The position numbers and the translations under genes were made by a program. A model generated the notes under the pieces. The model was not told the DNA's origin and did no database searches. It worked only from the letters and a program-made list of their open reading frames with translations. Source: Sabellastarte sp. h YS-2021 (lineage: Eukaryota > Annelida > Polychaeta > Sabellida > Sabellidae). From it: 64,000 bases of DNA. The DNA lies in assembly GCA_964017235.1 (NCBI GenBank), contig OZ024938.1:61743816-61807815 (forward strand), in the 5' to 3' direction. This document shows, one piece after another, positions 56,941-64,000 of this stretch (the stretch's first letter is position 1; the number at the start of each line of letters is the position of its first letter).

Positions 56941-59339
56941 TATCCACCGGAAGCATCCGGTGGATACATTGGTTTAGCGTCCGCTACGCCGCCGCCGCGC
57001 GTAGAGAGATTTTCGGCGTTAACGCTCTAAGAGGAAAACAACAGCAGCTAGGTTCACCAAATTTGCAGGATATCTTCATTGGGGGGTAAGCTTCTCTGGG
57101 AAGGAAAATAGCCTCATTCTGAAAAACAAGATGTCCGCCACGGGCATTTCTTTGAAAATAATCTACATTTTTCTACTGGTTGTTCCTCATAGGTAGAAGG
57201 TTGAATCTCTTCATAGGTGATATGTATGACACATATACATGTCCTCTATAACCTTGCACACATTTGACCTTGAAGCTCCTAATTCAAGGTCATCCACGGA
57301 GTGCCGAAGTAACCCACATAACGGACTTTAAAAGTGCCTATATCTCCCTTATTATTAGTCCTAGAGGTTGGCAATGTGAAGCCAACCTATAGGAAATCAT
57401 GTGCTGCGAATCTTCTGATGTGGTCAGATTTGACCTTGGACCCCTCCTTCAAGGTCAAACGAGGATAGCCAAACTTATAAGTGCTTATAACTCACTTATT
57501 ATCGATTCTAGAGGTTTGGGATGGTAAACCAACATATAGGAAATCATGGGCTGGGAATCTTTTGGCGTGGTCGGATTTGACCTTGGGCCCCTCCTTCAAG
57601 GTCAAACGAGGACAGCCAAACTTAAAAGTGCTTATAACTCGCTTATTATTGGTGCTAGAGGTTTGGGATGGTCAACCAACCTATAGGAAATCATGGGCTG
57701 GGAATCTTTTGGTGTGGTCGGATTTGACCTTGGGCCCCTCCTTCAAGGTCAAACGAGGATAGCCAAAGGTAAAAGTGCCTATAACTTGCTTATTATTGGT
57801 CCTAGAGGTTTGGGACGGTAAACCAACATGTAGAAAATCATGGGCTGGGAATCTTTTGGTGAGGTCGGATTTGACCTTGGGCCCCTCATTCAAGGTCAAA
57901 CGAGGACAGCCAAACTGAAAAGTGCTTATAACTCGCTTATTATTGGTCCTAGAGGTTTGGGATGGTAAACCAGCATATAGAAAATCATGGGCTGGGAATC
58001 TTCTGGTGTGGTCGGATTTGACCTTGGGCCCCTCCTTCAAGGTCAAATGAGGATAGGCAAAGGTAAAAGTACTTATAACTTGCTTATTATTGGTCCTAGA
58101 GGTTTGGGATGGTAAACCAACCTATAGGAAATCATGGGCTAGGAATCTTCTGACGTGGTCGGATTTGACCTTGGGCCCCTCCTTCAAGGTCAAACGAGGA
58201 CAGCCAAACTTAAAAGTGCTTATAACTCGCTTATTATTGGTCCTAGAGGTTTGGGATGGTAAACCAACATATAGAAAATCATGGGCTGGGAATCTTCTGG
58301 TGTGGTCGGATTTGACCTTGGGCCCCTCCTTCAAGGTCAAACGAGGATAGCCAAAGGTAAAAGTGCCTATAACTCACTTATTATTGGTCGTAGAGGTTTG
58401 GGATGGTAAACTAACATATAGAAAATCATGGGCTGGGAATCTTCTGGCGTGGTCGGATTTGACCTTGGACCCCTCCTTCAAGGTCAAATGAGGATAGCCA
58501 AGCTTAAAAGTGCTTATAACTCGCTTATTATCGATCCTAGAGGCTTGGGATGGTAAACCAACATATAGAAAATCATGGGCTGGGAATCTTTTGGTGTGGT
58601 CGGATTTGACCTTGGGCTCCTCCTTCAAGGTCAAACGAGGATAGCCAAAGGTAAAAGTGCCTATAACTTGCTTATTATTGGTCCTAGAGGTTTGGGACGG
58701 TAAACCAACATATAGAAAATCATGGGCTGGGAATCTTTGGTGAGGTCGGATTTGACCTTGGGCCCCTTCTTCGAGGTCAAATGAGGATAGCCAAACTTAA
58801 AAGTGCTTATAACTCGCTTATTATTGGTCCTAGAGGTTTGGGATGGTAAACCAGCATATAGAAAATCATGGGCTGGGAATCTTCTGGTGTGGTCAGATTT
58901 GACCTTGGGCCTCTCCTTCAAGGTCAAATGAGGACAGCCAAAGGTAAAAGTGCTTATAACTCGCTTATTATTGATCCTAGAGGTTTGGGATGGTAAACCA
59001 ACATATAGGAAATCATCTGCTGGGAATCTTCTGGTGTGGTCGGATTTGACCTTGGGCCCCACGGTCAAGGTCAAATGAGGACAGCCAAACTAAAAAGTGC
59101 TTATAACTCTCTTATTATTGGTCCTAGATGTTTCGGATGGTAAACCAACATATAGGAAATCATGCACTTGGAATCTTCTGGTGTGGTCGGATTTGACCTT
59201 GGGCCCCCCTTCAAGGTCAAATGAGGATAGCCAAACTTAAAAGTGCTTATAACTCGCTTGTTATTGGTACTAGAGGTTTTGGTGCATTGTCTTTACGGTG
59301 GATACAATTTGCATCGGTTCTCCGATGCGCTAGGTCTAG
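56941..59339 (+). mobile_element. 147-bp satellite element, locus 5: complete copy
   Basis: The most complete copy. It has 5' hairpin TATCCACCGG-AAGCAT-CCGGTGGATA (56941-56966), the head segment (CGCGTAGAGAGATTTTCGGC, TTCATTGGGGGGTAAGCTTC, TTGAAAATAATCTACATTTT) and about 13-14 units of 147 bp. These are followed by ACGGTGGATACAATTT, hairpin GCATCGG-TTCT-CCGATGC and GCTAGGTCTAG|T. It matches the DINE-1/HINE plan of head block, minisatellite, tail block and terminal stem-loop. No Rep/helicase is encoded. Long frames on both strands are repeat artefacts. Confidence 0.88.
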
Positions 59340-59369
59340 TTATATATACGTTTATTTAATTGTGCTATT

Positions 59370-59600
59370 TTCATTGACAGTTATACTTCAATTAATAAAT
59401 CTTACAGCTTCATAATTTTTAGTTTACTGATTAATGCTGTCATATTGCAGTTGAATTGTCTTGTTATAATACTTTATCTTTACATACATTTTCTCTCTCT
59501 TATTTGTATCTTTATATAACTTTATACGCTGTTTGCTCTGAAATAAGTCTCCTGATCTTTTTCTGTTTCACTTCTTCTATATCTCATGGTTTAAAAAAAA
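59370..59600 (+). repeat. Dispersed repeat, partner of 21385-21680
   Basis: CATTGACAGTTATACTTCAAT, ACATACATTTTCTC and TTCTATATCTCATGGT occur in the same order as in intron 1. Confidence 0.5.
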
Positions 59601-60084
59601 TGTTTCTGTGGGCTGTGGGATACGTCCATCTCAATGCTATTTTGTATTATACAGTAACAATAAGCTCATGTCAGTCAGCATTCTGTGATCAAATTCATTG
59701 TAGTGTCAGTTTAATTGCTTGTTATATAATTGTATTAACTGCTATTTAGTGCTGAGGAAAGCTTTAGTGAGCTTAGTTTGTTGCGAATTTATTTTAGATA
59801 CACATGCATGTCTGAATCAAAGCTCTGTTAGACTATATGCAAAATACAGAAATGCTGATTCACTTGTCGTAACAATTAGAAACCAATTCATCCAGATTTG
59901 TGTGCTTATATAATGAATACTATTTCATATACACATCAAACATAATACACATTTTGCTTTGTAATGTACAGTAATACAGATGTTTTTACAGTGAAGTCTG
60001 GGATATCAAACCTTTTATTCTTACCTGAATATTTGGTTTTGTGAAGTCATTTCCATTCTTTCAAATTTGTATTTTCTATTGCTT
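59601..60084. other. Unassigned
   Basis: AT-rich, no supported feature. Confidence 0.5.
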
Positions 60085-60340
60085 TATTGTTTGATTGTTG
60101 TACCTATTTCCAGTCTATTACAAAAAGTGTACAGTCTTTTTATCTGTTAGCAGTTCTGAAACATGCATGTTTTTGTACCCACAAAATCGTGTGTATACCA
60201 AACAGAACTTCTATTTTCAGAATATAAAGCTTCTATTAATATTTATTCTCAAAAATATGCATTAATCTTACATAAAATGTGTTCAGACCGAAATGTGGAG
60301 TGGACCGGATTCTGGTTCATAAAGGATAAAATACTTAACT
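60085..60340 (+). repeat. Dispersed repeat, copy 2 (partner 18582-18830)
   Basis: TTGATTGTTGTACCTATTTCC, AACAGAACTTCTATT and GTGGACCGGATTCTGGTTCA match the intron 1 copy in order and spacing. Confidence 0.6.
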
Positions 60341-61125
60341 TATCCAAACATACTCTCCCAGTAGGGTCAGATAATAGAGGTTGCTGTACCATTACAAAAA
60401 ATTCATCTAAGTTTTTATATCGATGTTATTTTATTATCTATGTCATAATTTCAGAGATTCCTTCTCATGTAGAGTAATGTCTTTGCCGACTGTATTTCAG
60501 ATGAAACCATGATCTGCTTTAAGAGGGTGGCAATTAGATTAACCTGTTTAAACGGTTATAAACACTTTAAACCTTTTCCCATTATAACCAACATAAGTCC
60601 CTAAGTGTAGCATTCAACTTTACATGGTAGCATAGATTACTGTGTTGAAACAAAATGTAAGTTTAAACAAAACATTCGTAATCTGCCATTAGTCAATACT
60701 TTACCATTATTTGATAAGTATATAATATTCAACAAATGTTTTCTTTGGACTACTTAAAGTTGCACCATAAAATAGAGAATAAGTCGATTATGTAAACTAA
60801 CAGGACACACAAAGAGGTGTGTTGTTATTTTGGGGTGTGGTTCAATATAATGTACATGACTACATATTCGTGATGTGGAGATACTGAAATAATAAAGTGC
60901 CAGTGTGTGCAATGGGGTTGTTATATATATTTGGTCACCACCACCCATGAGAGGCCTCGGCTGTCCAGTGGTAAACCGGTCCGGCATTTTAACACTTGCT
61001 TGATGACGCTCATCTCTGTCAGCTTTGTGGGTTCAGAGACATCTCATAAAAATGTGTGGGATTCACTGCTGGCCTGTTCTGACATGAGTTCTTGAACAGA
61101 TTGTGAAATCCTAACTTTGATTTTA
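60341..61125. other. Unassigned
   Basis: A weak tRNA-like segment (GGCTGTCCAGTGGTAAACC) is at about 60958. Nothing else. Confidence 0.4.
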
Positions 61126-61145
61126 CCCCCCCCCCCCCCCCCCCC
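61126..61145 (+). repeat. Poly-C run of 20
   Basis: Uninterrupted C20, unusual in this AT-rich sequence; length is prone to sequencing error. Confidence 0.9.
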
Positions 61146-64000
61146 TTTCTTTTACTCAGTTATCTAAAGACTAATTGCCCCATTCACACTACAGACAGTA
61201 TACCCTGAGGTTAGAAGTTTTACTTGGCAGCGGAACTGTCTCCCACAATGCCTCATTCTCTTCTGAGAAATTTGGTGTATCGATAAGGTATCATGCATAT
61301 GGCCACTGAAGGGATACGGTGTGTAACCATCAATAATAGGACAAAAGTAGGAGTACAGTAGTGCAAATGTTGGTCAACGAGAGACAACCTCCATTAACCT
61401 CAACTCACGTTCAGTAGCTGTCGGATGTGCATGTGCTACCAAAGCAAGACCGAATAACAATGTTCTATAAACCATGGAATATCACTTCAGTTACAGTATG
61501 AAAAATTTATTTACGGAATGTCACGATGAGAATTTCAGAGGCAGAATTTTTAAACATTTTGAAATTTCTGTAGGATGCCCAAGGAATTGGACCGTTTGCC
61601 ACTGTGTCACAAGTTCTCATATGGATGTTAGATGGTCGTTGAAGGATAGGGGTGTTTTGCCCAACACCTACTATAGCAGGGTATACTGCCTATAGTGTGA
61701 ATGTTGTATAAGGTATGACTGGTTTGTGGCTCATATAGTAAAATCATAATATGATTGTCAGTGAAAAGAGCACCCTTTACAATGTGCACATGCTACCAAC
61801 AGATCTTTATGTCCCAATAAAATAAACAGAATTTTAAACATTTCTGGGGAAAAGGGCTTATGATATTTTCGTTTTTTTGTCACAATACAGTCAAATTATC
61901 CCAATCGTTTTAAACATGTTTTACAAATATTTGTTGGTGTTTTGGAGTTTTTTTTTCTTTTTAAACATTTGGTGAATAATTCAGTGAAAGAAATATAAAG
62001 TACACAAATGTCTCGTTCAGAATTTAGTGAAGATTTGACAAACATAATGCTTGTCTGGCAAAGGATTAACATAGATAAACACATAGTACAGATTGATAGA
62101 TTTTTGTCATTCAAGTAGAGCTAATAAATAGTAGGTTGCTAATATCATTAGACAAATAATCCTATATAGTGAACTTACATGGTATTGATCTAAATTTGAA
62201 GTATCAAACACATAGTTGTGGGACACCAGTTTAAGCTGAAAACAAATCGAAAATCAAGTTAGAATACTTTACTTTAGAATTTGTTGAATATTTGAACTCT
62301 TTTCTATTTTAAAGTTGATCTATCTCAGGTGGTTTCTTGATCAAAGATTTATGTTCTCTTGTGATACTCATGTCCACCAGGCACCAGAGAACTTGTCACA
62401 AAACATATCTGTGATGGAAGAGAAGACCATCAGATCTTCATATTTTCACAACTTTTTGTTCATCTAATTTATGCCAAAAAATTATTTTGATGCCACAAGT
62501 GAAATCAATCACATGACAACCTACATAAAAACATGGAAAAAAATGCAGTAAAACTGCAACTTTTCTTGCAATATTATCTGTTTCATAATTTTTTTTAAGA
62601 TAATTACAGTAGGCCAAATATATGTCGCTGTCAGATGTGATTGGAACAGTAAATATATTGATCCTGTTAAGCAATTACAGCTGGTGTGTGAATAGCTGAT
62701 ATCTGATATTTGCCTTTCATTCATATCATTTATAAATATCCCATCACAAGGTTCCACAGACTGAAGTCACAGTCCCGTTAATCTCATGAATTAACCAAAG
62801 GCAGCATGTTGCTAATCATGTGTGTTCAACCTTGATAACAAGTACTGTTTAACTAAGCATTCCCCTCAACTGCTTAGGTTTTAGTAAATTAAAGTAGATT
62901 AGGTTTTAAAAAAACTTTCACACTGTCGAATTTTTCGATATAATCATTCCTTGATACAGATTTTATAACATGAAATGAATTTGCTGCAGTAGTTGTTACT
63001 AAAGCCACACCAATAAGAATAAGAACTGAATACAATGCAAATTTGTTAAGTGAAAATTTTCACTTTCTATGAATTTTAAATGTTTTAGCTTTTGACATTG
63101 GATAGTGAAATTAATTCATAGTGAAATTTAAATCTTTGTCTCTTTTAGAAACAATTAAGTAGATTTTAAGATTTTATCTTTGTTAAAACAGTAAGAATGT
63201 TCAAAGGGAAAATATACAGTTATAACCACTCCAGCAGGAGTTAGTTCCGTGAAGTTTTGTTCACAGGAGTGTTTGAACTAGTGAAGCTTTTTCAATAGAC
63301 ATTACCATTGACTCTGTGAAAAGGCATAACACCCTGATCTTGTTGATCTACTTGGTTTAAGTGAATTAAGATTAAATATAACAGGATGGTAATGACAGAT
63401 TTCAAGTGAAAAAGTATACTAAAGTTAGATTACTATCAATAAGACAGTGTCAATTCACAGTGGAGGGTATTTATTTTTACGTCTTTAAATATATCTAAAC
63501 AAATACCTGCACAGAATTTACAATCCACACAGTGAGTAGTATATGGACGTATAATTCAAGCCCTGGGGGTTTGTAATGTACCATATAAATTATAAATATT
63601 TGGTATCACTTTTGACAAGCAGTATTTCTTTCTTTAATTATCCTTGTCATTTCAGGCTCTTTCATATTGTAACTTCTTTGTAATACCTTAAGTTTATAGA
63701 TTGCTTCAGGGGACTTCTAGTCTTTGTATTGTTACAAAGATATTCTTTTTTTTTCTCATGTGAATTTAAATCAAATTGTAACAACTTTCTTTGAACTTAC
63801 AAAAAACATATTTAAATACAAATAATGAAAGGTTTCACACACACACACACACAAAAAAAATTAAAAAAAAAACAAACAAAAAAAATATTTAAGAATGTAT
63901 CAAGGTGTAAAACATCTTTGATAATATCTTTAGGGCACCTACCTTATGATGTATGTGATACCGGAATAGTTGTTGAAAATTGACACATTGAAAGCTAGAG
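61146..64000. other. Unassigned right end
   Basis: No gene, RNA or transposon recognised. A (CA)n run is at 63837-63852, followed by A-rich low complexity. The missing PLXDC exons were looked for here and not found. Confidence 0.45.

Noticed and set aside
57681-59074. Open frames up to 137 codons in the 147-bp arrays (GPKVKSDHTRRFPAHDF on minus, SYRKSWAGNLL-type on plus)
   Set aside because: Both strands are open because 147 is a multiple of three and the monomer lacks stops in some frames. The peptides repeat with the satellite and occur at all loci.
60163-60477. 104-codon frame MHVFVPTKSCVYQTELLF...
   Set aside because: Lies in a dispersed repeat; its partner at 18582-18830 does not preserve the frame.

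Overview
This is a gene-poor, AT-rich animal window dominated by repeats. Coding sequence is split by multi-kilobase introns with GT-AG borders, tRNA-derived SINEs are present, and almost every long open frame comes from tandem repeats. A marine invertebrate, perhaps a lophotrochozoan such as a mollusc, fits best, but this is inference; no species-diagnostic gene is present.

One host gene is well supported: a plus-strand plexin domain-containing protein (PLXDC1/2, or TEM7/TEM7R, family). Eight exons run from a signal-peptide exon at 18207 to a conserved ectodomain exon ending at 54084. Every splice phase is compatible from exon to exon, giving about 282 residues. The cysteine-rich PSI, transmembrane and cytoplasmic exons were not found and probably lie beyond the right edge.

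Layout. 1-2163: satellite-bearing element (132-bp and 155-bp units) ending in a hairpin. 2169-4740: repeat island with a CR1/L2-like retrotransposon fragment and a 1.2-kb palindromic element. 5296-7700: dense MITE cluster and a 487-bp perfect duplication. 8230-13108: decayed four-exon MADF-like gene broken by stops, frameshifts and a SINE; its last intron holds a head-to-tail 897-bp repeat. 13545-17400: retrotransposon tail, SINE and MITEs. 17419-18113: palindromic GC-rich element ending 93 bp before the PLXDC start codon. 18207-54084: PLXDC introns loaded with hAT, piggyBac-like and TA-target MITEs, SINEs and several copies of a 147-bp satellite element. 54085-64000: two more minisatellite elements (56100-59339), then mostly unassigned sequence.

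The most unusual feature is the 147-bp satellite element. The complete copies begin with a hairpin (arms GTATCCACCGG and CCGGTGGATAC) and end with a second hairpin followed by CTAG|T, a structure like nonautonomous Helitron/Helentron elements (DINE-1/HINE type). Almost every monomer carries a 10-bp palindrome, TTTGACCTTG and CAAGGTCAAA 11 nt apart, that is a pair of nuclear-receptor half-sites (YCAAGGTCA). The same paired motif survives in an ancient inverted copy at 29.9-30.75 kb and in the divergent head segment of each element, although the surrounding sequence has drifted.
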